Origin: Valencia hispanica
Lineage: Eukaryota > Chordata > Actinopteri > Cyprinodontiformes > Valenciidae
Assembly: GCA_963556495.2 (NCBI GenBank)
Contig: OY747705.1
Location: 23,301,501 to 23,365,500 of the forward strand
Reading direction: 5' to 3'
Length of the DNA stretch: 64,000 nt
Each line of letters begins with the position of its first letter. Within the stretch, counting starts at the first letter, position 1. Made by a program: the position numbers and the translations under genes. Positions 1 to 20,520 of this stretch are shown here, piece by piece. The notes beneath the pieces are model-generated. The model was not told the DNA's origin, did not search any database, and saw nothing but the letters and a program-made list of their open reading frames with translations.

Positions 1-240
1 ATTTACTTTCCAGACAACCTGGAGCTGATCCGCCTCTCACCGAATGCATCCAAACTGAAAATATGTGACAAATTCAGACAGGCATTTCTGTAGAAGCTAC
101 GTGATTATATACTTGGCTGATTTATTGTCATAGCTCAAATCCTTTTCATTTACACACAGTAGCTTGTTATTACACATCATTGGCAGGCCTCTGCACTGAG
201 CTTCTGACTGACTATGTTTGTAATCCTTCAGTTGGCAGAT
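1..240. other. Upstream or 5' UTR/intron sequence of mknk1
   Basis: No coding exon can be supported here. A pyrimidine-rich tract ending in CAG at about 221-230 could be a splice acceptor for the exon that carries the ATG at 241. If so, the first, non-coding exon and promoter lie further left, partly or wholly outside the window. No TATA box or CpG-rich promoter is obvious. Confidence 0.4.
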
Positions 241-9567
<9,327 letters not shown>

Positions 9568-10311
9568 ACGACCAGCACAACCTTCCTCCTTGTTGTCTTT
9601 TCTAACAGGTTTCAGATTCTGCCTTTCCTCTTTGTTTGTGAATTTTTTTTAGGATTTTTTTGTGCACAGGGAGTCTTAAAGGAAGACCCATATGGTATCA
9701 GCTTTGATTGACTCATTCTGGTGTTCAAGCTGTTTACTAACCCATGATCTTAACAAGAGCACCAGAGAGATGGTTAATCCTCTACATTCAACTGCCTAGG
9801 TTTTAAACTGTATTATTTGAGATCAGTTTTATCTTTTAAAAAGTATTTCTTAAACTTTACAGATTTATTTATTGGTAATTATCAAGCAAAACACCAACAA
9901 CACAAACCTCTGTTATTGCCAGCAAATAATTCAAGTAAATATCATTACCAAAACAGCATTTTAGAGGTGAAGCTTTTTGATGGCCTCCTGCATATTCATT
10001 ATGGTCTGCTGATTTTTATTTCTGTGTTCCAGCTGTGAATTAGTTACTATTTTATTTAAAGGTTTCTGGAAATGGATGATTTTTACTTTTTAAAGCCCAA
10101 ATGTGGATGTGATTGGATGTTTATGGGTGTTTGTATTTATATTTGAAGGCTAGAAATTGATGGTTTTGGGAGAAAACTGGACCTTTATTTTTCATATTAC
10201 GTGTTAAAGTCAATATGTTATTGCGTGAGAGCATGGGTGCAAAATTAATGTGTAAGAATTAAGGATCTTTTCACTGCAACACAACCTACCTGTAGCACTG
10301 ATGTACTTTAA

Positions 10312-10317
10312 AATAAA
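10312..10317 (+). terminator. Candidate polyadenylation signal of mknk1 (proximal)
   Basis: Canonical AATAAA lies 745 bases after the mknk1 stop, followed by a T/G-containing stretch. It is a plausible proximal poly(A) site. Confidence 0.4.
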
Positions 10318-11609
10318 CTCGGTCTGAGTGCATTTTAATGGAAGCCCATTTGTGCCACTTTAAAGAAAAAAAAGACTCAAAATTGCAATTTATTTATGAG
10401 AGTTAAAGTTATAATTATGACCTAAGAGGTTAAATTCATGAGATGTTATTTAATGCAAATTCCTAATTATATTTAAAGTCAAATTAGATATACATTAACA
10501 ATTGAGTAAACGGGTAAATACTTATATATATTTGTAATGAAATTTGAATTGCATTTTAGCAACTTTTTTCATTCTGTCCTTTTTTTGCAACACAAATTTG
10601 ATAGGATTATTAATTGAGTTTATTATAACTCAAGATACAAAGTCAAAATTATTTGATACAACCTACCTCATACATGTTTTATGTTAATTACAACTTATTT
10701 CATAAACAACTTTTAGCTCAGAATTGTAACTTCAGAACTCATAATTTTAATGACATGTTTTGAAGTTGTAGGAATGGGCTTCCATGGTATGAAGAGAACA
10801 TAATTTATGTAAAGCATTAATTGAACTCTAACATGAGTTTTGGGATCTGTTGTATTTTTTTTAAACCTCACAGCATTGTACTTTTTGCTGTGCTCTACAA
10901 AATGAAACACCACAACAAAACAGAAACTCATTGATTAGTTAGTCTCATTTACATAGTGTTATTGGAGTGTTTTAGTCTTGTTGACTTGAGCTGTGATTTT
11001 TGCTTTTAAAGTTGTAGATGGTTATAAGAGTCAAAGATTTATTTTTATGTTACATTTGATAGTTGGAAATTAAGTATTAAGTAATTGAAGAGATTTATTT
11101 TTGTTTAGTTTTGTATCTGGTAATGTGAACATGGAGAAAAGGGATAGAGCAAGCTACGGTTTGTCTCTTGGATCAAATGTTTTTACATAATTTTGTGTTC
11201 AGTTTATGAATCCGTCACCGCTTGGATTGCGGTGTCCACCTGAACGTCCTTTAACCCTTTAAGTTTTTTTGCCACCCTTGAACAGAGCCCCCTCCCTGTA
11301 CCTCATACTGTTGCCATGGTCACTACATCTCTTCAGCAACTAAGAGCTTTCATTGTTGAGCAGGAATTGAGAGAGATTTGCTCAGAGACAACATCAGGAA
11401 ACAATTACTTGCTGTGTTAAAGCCCTCGCTCTGCTTTATGAATCATAAAATGAACCCAACCTGCCCCCCCCCCAAGTTGGCTTGTAATGGCCTCAAATTA
11501 GATGCAGTAATATGTATGCAATTAAGGAGCCCCACAGAGGTTTGATGTGGGACCTGATGAGCAAAGCTCTCATGCATGAAGCAGATTTCCTCTGGGATGC
11601 TGTATTCTC

Positions 11610-11615
11610 AATAAA
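11610..11615 (+). terminator. Candidate polyadenylation signal of mknk1 (distal)
   Basis: Canonical AATAAA is followed within 30 bases by a GT-rich region (TGTTTTCTGTTG). It would give a 3' UTR of about 2 kb. Confidence 0.35.
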
Positions 11616-11640
11616 AATGTTTTCTGTTGAAATATCACCT

Positions 11641-12049
11641 CTTGTCTAATTTGTGTTGGCTCATGTTGAACAGTTGTCTGTCATTGCCAGCTCTGATTCA
11701 GGGGACTTTTCTTTCCCATCACAAATGTTTATCTTGAAAGGTTCTTTTGTACCAGCTGAAGGTCGGAAGTAGTGGGAGGGAATGTAAAGAAAGATCACTT
11801 AGTGCACAAAAGAAACAGGCTTCATCTAAAATAGTTTGTCATTAGTAGTTCTATAAAAGCTGATAAGAGCACAATTTTTACGTGTATTGTGTCTTTAACA
11901 GCATTAAATAGATCAAAACTTTCCAGTAATTCTAATAAATAGCTTAAAAAGTGGCAGTAATATGCAAGTTGAGCCATCTCTTTTTAACTGATTCATGTTT
12001 TGTCAAAGCCTCATCAGAAATAAAGGTTTGGATGAGGATGGTTTAATTT
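11641..12049. other. Intergenic spacer between mknk1 and tmem275
   Basis: Nothing recognisable: no open reading frame of interest, no clear repeat and no RNA gene. The tmem275 promoter may lie near its right end. Confidence 0.5.
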
Positions 12050-12227
12050 GACGGTTTGTTTGAGCTGACTCTTTGGCGCCTCTAGTGGTGAGAGTTGAGC
12101 AGTGCAGCAGCTCACTGCTGTTCATCTGCTGGAGGCAGAGATGACACTCATCCCGCAGCTGCTGTGCAACAGGATGCAGCGACAAAGTGCTGCGAGACGC
12201 TCAGCAGGATTAAGGGTTCAATAAGAG
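12050..12227 (+). other. Probable non-coding first exon of the tmem275-like gene
   Basis: A GC-richer, non-repetitive tract with several short upstream ATGs ends in AATAAGAG followed by GTAAGT, a strong splice donor at 12228. The next acceptor candidates are CAG at 12581-12583 or 12598-12600, just before the ATG at 12608. The left edge is a guess. Confidence 0.4.
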
Positions 12228-12607
12228 GTAAGTGACAGAATAGTTTGTAATAATACTGTCGAAATGGACTTTTAGTCATTTGTTTTTAGTCTTGCTTGTG
12301 CCGAACTGGACCTATGTGCCTCAAATTCAGTTCAAAAAAGCCCAAAGCAAAAGAAATGTTTCTTGAAAGAGTTGTTTATGATGGCAGTGGGCAGTGAGGT
12401 CTGTTTTACATCTAAAAAAGCCCCTGACTGAAGGCACAGTTGTTTTTCTGACAGTCTATTTGATTGTGAATTTGGTGACACTTTTGCATAAAACTGCTCA
12501 AACATGGTGAATGAGCAGCTGCGAAATGTGTCAGAAACAAATCAAAACCTAAAACTTACTTTTACAATATTCCTTGTATGCAGTGTCTTATCTGATCCAG
12601 TTAAGAC

Positions 12608-13159
12608 ATGGTGTTACCTAATGAGAAAGCAAGATCATCCGCTTCCAGCAAGATCCCAGATCGGCGCCACCTGTGGTACCAGAGCCTGCCCTCCCCTGCC
12701 TTGTGCTGTGCCTGCGGCCTGTGCATCATGCTGGCTGGCATCAACATCACCCTGGTGGGAGCTTTTGCCTTTGGCACCTTCCGCCTCACGTCCAACCCTC
12801 CCATCGTCATCGGGCCCCTTCTCTTACTGTTGGCTCTGGCTTTCTTCACGGCCTGCTGTGTGGTCAGCAGAAGACCCCCGTCCCGCATTACTCGAAAAAC
12901 CCAGGGAGGGGAGAAGTGGGGGCTGATGCGGATTGGGACGGTCGCTTTCGAGATGGAGATGAGCGAACACACCCTCCAGGACACGACCGCCATCCAGCTC
13001 AGCCCCACAAACTCCCGCAGCTCTTCTCACAAGTCCACATCAAACCAGGGAGACAACACCAGTCTGGCCTGCTGCCGGGATGAGACCAAGGAGCTGCAGA
13101 TCTCAGAGATAAGTGAAATGAGCGCTGCCGGGGATAAAACAAGTCTGACCTCAGTTTGA
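12608..13159 (+). CDS. tmem275: Small two-pass membrane protein, TMEM275-like (183 aa)
   Basis: A single uninterrupted coding exon of 184 codons including stop. There is a short N-terminal head, then the Cys-rich hydrophobic segment ALCCACGLCIMLAGINITLV (31-50, extending to about 56). A short loop follows, then a second hydrophobic segment at about 64-86, so both termini should face the same side. The C-terminal 95 residues are polar and Ser/Thr-rich, predicted disordered and probably cytosolic, with a run of Cys residues near 154-155. The strong second-base and codon order argues for a real gene. It lies 3 kb downstream of mknk1 in the same orientation, matching the human MKNK1-TMEM275 neighbourhood as I recall it. 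The molecular function of TMEM275 is unknown. The start at 12608 is preferred because the longer frame upstream lacks homologous character. The symbol rests on remembered similarity of the hydrophobic core and on location. Confidence 0.78.
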   Translation: MVLPNEKARSSASSKIPDRRHLWYQSLPSPALCCACGLCIMLAGINITLVGAFAFGTFRLTSNPPIVIGPLLLLLALAFFTACCVVSRRPPSRITRKTQGGEKWGLMRIGTVAFEMEMSEHTLQDTTAIQLSPTNSRSSSHKSTSNQGDNTSLACCRDETKELQISEISEMSAAGDKTSLTSV

Positions 13160-14320
13160 AAGCAAGGAGGGCACTTCCACACAGCTGCTACCTGACCAGA
13201 GCACGCCCTCCGCCACATAGCACTGACCCGTCTCTGCTTGACTGGACGACTGTTCATCGCTTCACAGGATGGATGCATCTGTTAGGCCTCGGAGGCTCAC
13301 TGGTCTTCTTAAGACGTGGAAAAACAAGAAAAGAAACTGTTAAAGATGCATCAAATGTTATAGTGTGGTGGTTCCAAGATCAGCGATGCACTGATTAAGT
13401 CCTTGCTGGCCGATACCTTTTTCACTTTCTTTAAGGTCTTCATTGCTGATTCACATTTTTTTTAACCTATTCTCAAAACAATTTGTGCAGGTTCCTTCAT
13501 AAAGATAGTCATTTTGAATTAAAAAGAAATGTAAAGGCATTACAGGATTATTGTAATTTATGCATCATCATATTTTTTCGAAACCTTTTTTTTTATTTTT
13601 GTCAAACTCCCAAAGTACATTTATTGACTGAAAATAGAGGAAGTCCTTAGTTTTGCTGCATTTAACAATGATGTGAAACTTTTTTTTTTCTAGGTTTGGG
13701 CAAATCAAAGAAAAACTGGCTGATTTTAGTCTGTGGCTGATCAATAGGTGCATCTCGAATATAGTTTTGTTGTTTCTGATTTTCCAAAATGCTGCTACAA
13801 GTTTTTTTTTCTTCTGGTTCTGCCATTGTGTGTTTCTCTTCAAGGCTACCGTGCTTCACACTGAAACCTGTCACGCAGCAACAGTGATTACTCATTGTGT
13901 TACAGGATATTGTTATCCGTTTATTGGCATGATCCAGGATAGACATTATCTTTCCTCCAACAGAAAGAGAAACTTGCCTTTGTTATTTTCCTGTGAAAGA
14001 GAAAAAAAAAAACTGGTATAGGCAGATTATTTCTTATTTGTGTCCAATAGGCTGACTGCTGCTTGTTGTCGCTGCTCTAGATGTGGGGATGGAGGATAAT
14101 GTGTATCCAGCTGAGCCCCATTGAGATAAACTCTGCTCTGTAAACCTTACTGGCACAGTTTTTTTTATTAACTTTATATAATAATTCCAAGTTTAATTCT
14201 CTTATTGTTCACATCACTAGTGTGAGGTGGTAAAAGCTTCAAACTGTGTAAAAAAACAACAGTTATTTCCTTTCTGTATCTGCTTAATATGTCATGCGAA
14301 TACAAACATAAATAAAGAGG
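13160..14320 (+). other. tmem275-like 3' UTR and spacer
   Basis: Mostly AT-rich with several homopolymer tracts. The first canonical AATAAA seen is at 14311-14316, which would give a 1.1 kb 3' UTR. No other gene is supported. Confidence 0.45.
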
Positions 14321-14750
14321 GCATCTGCTTTGTCTGCTTCGAACTTTAACAAGACCTCTGCCATTAGTGTGTCTCTGGTTGCTATGAACATGAAGCCATA
14401 AAGAATGATGTCAGGTTACATAAGAAAAGTGTGCAGGTTGTAAGAATACACTCATTTGCTATCTGAGAAACACCAGCAAGAACCGTGCAAACAGTTCCCT
14501 CTTAACATATTGCCCATCTCTTGGCATCAGGCCCGACAGCTGTGGGCAACAACCAGAGCGCCATGTTTACTCATCATTATACACATGCTGTCCCCAAAGA
14601 CATGAGGACAAACTCTGTGATCCCTTTGGACAGAGCCGCACGGCTGCCTGCTGCTACTGCTGTTACTATCTTTCTGTGTGTGTGTCTAGAATTCAAACTG
14701 AGGACCATTTTTCAACGTTTCAGGTTTTTCACCTATAAAGTGAAGACAGT
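14321..14750. other. Non-repetitive intergenic tract
   Basis: Moderately complex sequence (14340-14690) without transposon hallmarks. The 77-codon frame from 14521 has no recognisable domain and is judged accidental. It could hold regulatory sequence, but nothing specific is visible. Confidence 0.3.
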
Positions 14751-14955
14751 TTAATACAAAGTGAGGACATTTTGCCTGGTGTTCACTTTCAGACATTGTT
14801 ACTGAGCTCTACATGTTGGTTGTAGAGGTATGGTGTGGATTAAGTTTTAGTTAAGCTAAGGGTTAGGAATAATACAGTCACTTAAATGAATTGAAGTCAA
14901 TGAAGGTCCTCACTACTACTAGCAAGATAAGAACATCTCTGTGTGTGTGAATCGA
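14700..14955. repeat. GAGGACATTTT/GGTCCTCAC-type dispersed repeat
   Basis: GAGGACATTTT units at 14700-14710 and 14762-14772, a GGGTTAGG tract at about 14870, AAGTCAATGAAGGTCCTCAC at about 14895 and a terminal TGTGTGTG tract. I recall this layout as a repeat common in fish intergenic DNA. The identification is from memory. Confidence 0.45.
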
Positions 14956-15289
14956 GATGCGTAAGTTGCCACAGCCAGGGTTCTCTTAATCATGGGACTC
15001 AGAAATAAACTTTATAGTGTTTGCATGAGAAGGATGACATGTCTTAACAGCCTGAGGTGAGGGATGTGGTCATGCTGCTCTGAGACGTGGCACAATGGAA
15101 TTTTTTCAGGGCAGAATTGGTTTTGACTGTGCTGGTTATCCAGCTGACTTTCAAGCTAAATTTCTAAATGCTTCTCAGTACATTTGAATAATAGCAAACC
15201 TTTTATTTCTATAATTCAGTTCAGTCATAAGACCAATAAAAAAGATTCTTAACACAGAAATATGGGCCTATTGAAACTTGCCTCTTTGT

Positions 15290-15620
15290 GCTGCACAGTA
15301 CAACCTTTGGCTCTACTGAGGTGTCCAGGAAGACCAGGTTGTTTGATAGTGGCCTTCAACTCACCTGCATTGTTTGTTCTGGTGTCTCGCATCTTCTTCT
15401 TGATAAGACTCCATAGATTCTCTGGGGCTTAGGTCTGGTTAGTTTGCTGGCCAGTCAAAGTGATACCATAGTCATTAAATCTGATGTCAGTACATTCAGC
15501 AGCGTAGGTAGGTGCCAAGTCCAGTTTGAAATTGAATTTTGTATCTCCATAAAGTCCGTCAGCAGAGCAAAATCTTTCAGCATTAGTCTGTCGAGTTGAA
15601 GACCTCTGTGCGTTTTGTTT
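15290..15620 (-). mobile_element. Tc1-like transposase relic
   Basis: On the minus strand this reads as a damaged part of the same Tc1 subfamily as 41303-42655. Recognisable blocks include the LNPxENLW-like region (CATAGATTCTCTGGGGCTTA at 15411-15430). Both ends are missing. Confidence 0.6.
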
Positions 15621-15874
15621 ATGTGAGAACAGTATAGATGATGGATGGATATGGAACAGACTGATTCCTTCAGTTTTGGGAAAGTTATTGCAACTTTATA
15701 AATAAATTAAAAAACTTGTGTCGTTCAATAACAGCAGTAAGCTTCAGTTCTTGAACACAACAGGCAGCTTGTTGGGGGAAACCCTAACTGTGAATATGAG
15801 CCAAAAAATCTCAACATATTTTAATTCAAATCAGATGTTTTGAGGAAATGTCTGTGAAATAATGAGGCAATATC
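15621..15874. other. Unannotated spacer
   Basis: Nothing recognisable between the Tc1 relic and the LINE. Confidence 0.5.
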
Positions 15875-17035
15875 AAATCAAATCAAATCAAACTTTATTT
15901 ATAAAGCGCTTTTCATACAAGAAGTTGCATCACAAAGTGCTTTACAGATTAAAATGACCCCACATAAAACCACCTTCCCTTTCCTCCCCCACAGATTTAA
16001 AAGCATGGTCACAGTTATACCCCCCTCCCCCCAACCCATCTCCCATGCACACACACAGTTAAAAGAAAAATTAAAAAAGGACATTGGGTCGAGTGTAGAT
16101 GAACCATGCAAGGAAACGCCGTCAGAGGAACCATCTGCCCCGGCAGCGGTAGATTAACAGCAGCAGCCGAGGCACCGACACAGGGCACCCAGTGGAGGCA
16201 AGGCCAAGACCCCCACCTCCACCCAAGCTCCACCTGGAGAGCACCCAGGCAGCCACAGCCGACCACCGCTCCCGGGGCAGAGGGCTCCCACAGAGGAAAC
16301 AGTGGAACGGGCATTAAGATAAATTAAAGTATAAAAATAAACAGTAAATTAATGTGCTAAGATTAAATAGTAAAACTGATAAAAATATAATCATATAAAA
16401 CATGCAGAGCAATTAAACAGACAGTAATAAATAATAATCAGTTAAAAGCTATGCTAAAAAGGTGAATCTTGAGCCTGCTCTTAAAACATGAACGTTCTCT
16501 GCAGCCCTGAGGTCCTCTGGCAGCCTGTTCTAGAGGTGAGGGCCATAAAACTGGAAAGACGCCTCGCCATGAGTGTGTGTCCTGACTTTTGGGATGACAA
16601 GGAGACGGCTGCCAGAGGAGCGCAGAGGCCGCGAAGGTTTATATGGTAAAAGCAGTTCAGAGAGATAAGAAGGCCCAAGACCATTAATACACTTAAAAAC
16701 CATTAAAAGAACCTTAAAGTCGATCCTGAAACATACGGGGAGCCAATGCAATGATTTTAAGACCGGTGTAATGTGCTCCCGCCTCCTGGTCTTTGTCAGG
16801 ACACGTGCTGCTGAATTTTGTAGTAGTTGTAAACCTGATATACTCTTTTTGGGAAGACCAGAAAGCAGGGCATTACAGTAATCAATTCTACTGGAGATAA
16901 AAGCATGCATCAGTGTCTCCGTATTGGCCCGAGAGAAAATGGGGTGGACTCTGGCGATGTTCTTTAGTTGATAAAAACCTATTTTAGTAATATTTTTTAT
17001 GTGAGGAATGAAAGTCATACAATACATTTTTTGGC
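15875..17035 (-). mobile_element. 5'-truncated L2/Rex-like LINE, minus strand
   Basis: The minus-strand frame at 16530-17027 encodes the C-terminal part of a reverse transcriptase: ISSRIDYCNALLSGLPK, LLQNSAARVLTKTRR, ITPVLKSLHWLPV, and KCINGLGPSYLSELL. A decayed 3' region follows. It ends at 15880-15910 in AAGCGCTTTATAAATAAAGT plus TTTGA repeats, the LINE-tail signature. The 5' part is absent, as is usual for incomplete reverse transcription. Confidence 0.85.
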
Positions 17036-19689
17036 CATTCTTATCACTTTGGGGTTCACTAGAGAATGCAAAATCAGCCTAATAAACCATCAAATAGTCA
17101 TAAAAAAATATTATTTTCCACAAGTATAATATGATTTTACAAAAAACCCATAGAAACTACAACAAAAACAATTTAGAATTATTTTTAGTTTTCTGTGAAG
17201 GGGATAGAATCCTTTTCATATTTTTTCTCCAATTTCACCCCAGATAGAAAGACTGTCTTGATATATGAGGAACACATAAAATTGTTGTAATTCATGTTTC
17301 ACTCTTTTGTGTGACACTACCCTATTGATTAAAGTGAATACATGTGAATGTAATAATGATAATGATGCTGATACAAAGCTGAATGGACATAATTAAACAA
17401 GTGCAATAAGAGCCTGGGGATTCAAAGAAACTGCAGAAGTTATTATTTTACTGACAGCAGCTTCTGTTAGAGTGAGAAATATCTTCAATAGGCAAAAATG
17501 AATTATATTCATTTGCACCAGTTAAATGAAGTCTTTTTAGAGGACTGTTATATATTCAAAAGGAAAATGTTCTCAGAAACATTTCTGATTCACTGACATA
17601 ATGTGTATCATTTCGACTAAATTTACCATCTGCAACACCTGAACACTTGTTTATGTGTTTTAGACAGATTTTAAGAATAGAAAAAAAATTACAGATTTTT
17701 TTTAGAGAGAAGCCTCATTCAACCTACAAAAGGCTGTGAAAATCCAGTTGTTGTAATGCTACGTATCGACACTAGAGGCCAATGTCGTCGTTCGCGTTTA
17801 AGACAATTCAGTAGGCTATAAGACAAGACAAGTCGGTTGGTTTTATTTTATTCCACGTTTGATTTTGTGTTTTTAATTCAAACAAAATGTTGCTATTCAT
17901 TATTTTTAGCTTTTAGAACATGCTTAGCTAAATATTGCAAAAGCAATCTATGTTCATCTTTTATAATGGAAAAATTCAAATCTACAGAGTTTAAAAGGTT
18001 TTTCTTCCATAACTTTTTTCTTTATTTACGAAGGAATTTGCAAAAGCTGTAAATTGTTTGCACATATTGGTGACTCAATAAATCTTTTGAACTTAATCAT
18101 AGATTCGAAATCTTATAGTGAAAATGTTGCTTAATCTGGTGGCCATTGTCTAAAATGCTGGCTCACAATCTCCTTAAGGGTTATAAAGCCTGAGCTTTAG
18201 ACCAGTGTGTGACCCCTGAAACCCTAGAAGAGTCCCTTCCTGGCAGAAATGTGCAATCAAAGTGTAAAACGAACCCAACAAAAACAGAATTAAATTCAAA
18301 AAGCAGCCAGATTCGTTTTTGCTCGAATCTGTCTAACCTGTCACCTGTCTGCATATGTAGGATTCAAGGTTTGATGATAGTTTTTTTATTTCCTGTTACA
18401 AAGAACAGAATACACATTTTGTTCAGTCTCAGCTTAAGTTTCTTTAGGAGGGGAAATGTGGAGACCTCTTCTTCCACTTCTCAAATGTTGATAGGAGAGT
18501 TGTAATTGTTATTGTGTTGTAAGCTATCTTAAAAGAAAACTAGGCTCAAACATATACACATGTATTGTGGTGTTTTTCTTAGCAGCTCGGGATTGCCCTT
18601 AGATAGCAACTTTTTTTAGAAATAGGAAACTTTACAAATAAAAATAATGAAGAAGTGATAAATCTATGTTTGAATTTTATCTTTGAATAGAGTTGCACAG
18701 ATCTGAACTTTGGGGCCATGTCAGTACTTCTAAAGCTTTGGCCTGCCAACATGATTTGAACCAAATCCAATTATTGTCTCAGAGTTATGATATAATTAGA
18801 TACAATGACAACATTTAAAAACATTTGCCAGTCTTCCTGGTGTGTTGCTTATTAACTATTTGCATTATGGCAAAGGGAGCATCATGTGATACTTGAAAGA
18901 GGAGCCTCTATGGTTTACTAATATTTAAATATTATTTTTGATATTTTAAACAAAGATAAATGGATCATAGCCTTACCATAAGGCTCCAAATCCCCAATGT
19001 TCCAAAACAAAAAGAGCTTGGCAGCTAAGAAAAACAACTCACAAGAACTAAGATGTTTTCTCTTCCGCCTACCTGTTATCTGTTGAAAGTTTCTCACTCT
19101 CTCCGTTTTTTAAACAGCGTCTCTGTGTTCTTCAAAACCTCACTGATGCTGGAAATATTTTGAGTCCTCTTCACTCAGTAACAATCTCCACACTGAAGAG
19201 TGTCATTTTCAGAGTGACCTGGTAACCTGTAGGAAGATGCTTTCACTGATCCATTTGACTTCTCCAAAAAGCTGATGGTGTTGCTAATTCTTCAGTAAGG
19301 AAAGTAGCTGTTGACTGTAATTTAGCTGCAAAACGGTGCACCTGTTTTGCATATTTTACCATGTACACAAAAAACTTTAACTGATGCTTTAGGACAGAGG
19401 AAAAATATCAGAGTACAGAACAAAAGTAAGTAACTTATACATAAAAATGTTTAAAGCTAGATTTGTGGAAAGTCACTTTTAAATCAGAGATTCCAATCTA
19501 AATACTTGCTAAATATAGAGAGACACCAAGTTGACAACATTGCTGGTGATCACTGGTCAGGACCAGCCTTGCCCATTATTACCAGACAATTTCTGTGTAC
19601 ATCCCTGCTGTTGCATTAAAACTGATTCCTGTTTTGAGATTTGCAACATGAATCTGTTACCTTATTCCTATCTTACTGTCTCAAAATAA
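17036..19689. other. AT-rich intergenic stretch
   Basis: Low-complexity, AT-rich sequence with short chance open reading frames. I see no gene, no RNA gene and no recognisable transposon. Confidence 0.45.
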
Positions 19690-19925
19690 CTAAGTCCTGG
19701 GTTCAAATCCCATGCGGGGCGCAGATTCTCTCACGGGGACTCTTTTTGAAGTTCAAAACCATGCTTGCCAATGCTCAAAACAGTTTTTGGGTGGGAGTGT
19801 GTGCATGCATAGTAGTCTGTCCTGTGTTCTGATGTTGCCCCATGATGGGGTGACGACCTGTCCATGGTTTACCCCATCTTTTATGAACTGACCTCTGGAT
19901 TAGACGGGTCTAGAAAATTGATATA
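19690..19925 (+). mobile_element. Decayed tRNA-type SINE
   Basis: Contains a pol III B-box-like GGGTTCAAATCCC at about 19699. Further on are GTGTGTGCATGCATAG, TGTCCTGTGTTCTGATG and GGGGTGACGACCTGTCC, in the order of the fish SINE also seen at 47058. The A box is poor, so transcription is unlikely. Confidence 0.6.
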
Positions 19926-20520
19926 TAAATTAATCACAACATTTTCTTACTCATGTGGAATGAAGGCTCTTCTCTGGGGACCTGTTTGAAGTCCTTCCTC
20001 CTGCTTTCATCATGCTGTGCTTCAGAGGGATGCAACACAGCCAGGCTTTCTCTAATAAAAATACATTTCCCAGAGGTACAACACAACATTCCCAGATATC
20101 CAGAACACAGAACAATTGCAAGGTTAGAGTGTCTTTTCTTTAACCCTCTCTTTACTCCTCCCATTAGAGCACAATCATCACCAGGTACGTGACCTCATGC
20201 GTTTTACACATGTTTAAGTTTTCAAACACAAATGTGTCATTTTGTAAAGCCAGTTGTCTTTCTGTTACCGCTTTTGATACCCCTCAACTCAAAATGAAGT
20301 GCTAATAATTTTATCCTTCTAATCACTTGGTACAGTGTCTCTCCCAACAGCAGATTGCTCCATCTAAATCCTAATGACTGCTGTGAGTGCTGACTCTGCT
20401 CTTGTAAAACAAATGGTATCTCTGTCCTGTTAGAATAATCCCAATATACAGACAAATAGAAGTGGATGTATTATTATGACAGAAGGGGGAGAATATTTCC
20501 ACCTGATGATAAATGTGCAA
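19926..20520. other. Unannotated spacer
   Basis: No gene or repeat recognised. Overlapping chance open reading frames occur at 19934-20192 on both strands. Confidence 0.4.

Larger units (their letters stand above)
9568..11640 (+). other. mknk1 3' UTR and downstream spacer
   Basis: AT-rich sequence follows the mknk1 stop. Two candidate polyadenylation signals are visible, AATAAA at 10312-10317 and at 11610-11615. The second follows a less AT-rich, non-repetitive tract (11280-11610), so a long 3' UTR is possible. No open reading frame in this stretch resembles a gene; in particular nothing like kinocilin (KNCN) is seen. Confidence 0.5.

Noticed and set aside
11310..11323. GTTGCCATGGTCAC, an RFX X-box-like motif
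   Set aside because: One imperfect half; lies in the probable mknk1 3' UTR, and a single match is expected by chance.
12504..12926. 140-codon frame overlapping the start of tmem275 in another phase
   Set aside because: Shadow of the real coding frame at 12608-13159, which has the hydrophobic segments and runs to a natural stop.
15880..15905. Short direct repeats of AATCA, checked as a possible CRISPR or satellite start
   Set aside because: They are the terminal repeats of the LINE tail; no spacers, and CRISPR arrays are not expected in a fish genome.
19699..19711. tRNA-like B box, considered as a tRNA gene
   Set aside because: No matching acceptor stem or A box at the right distance; the surrounding sequence matches a SINE.
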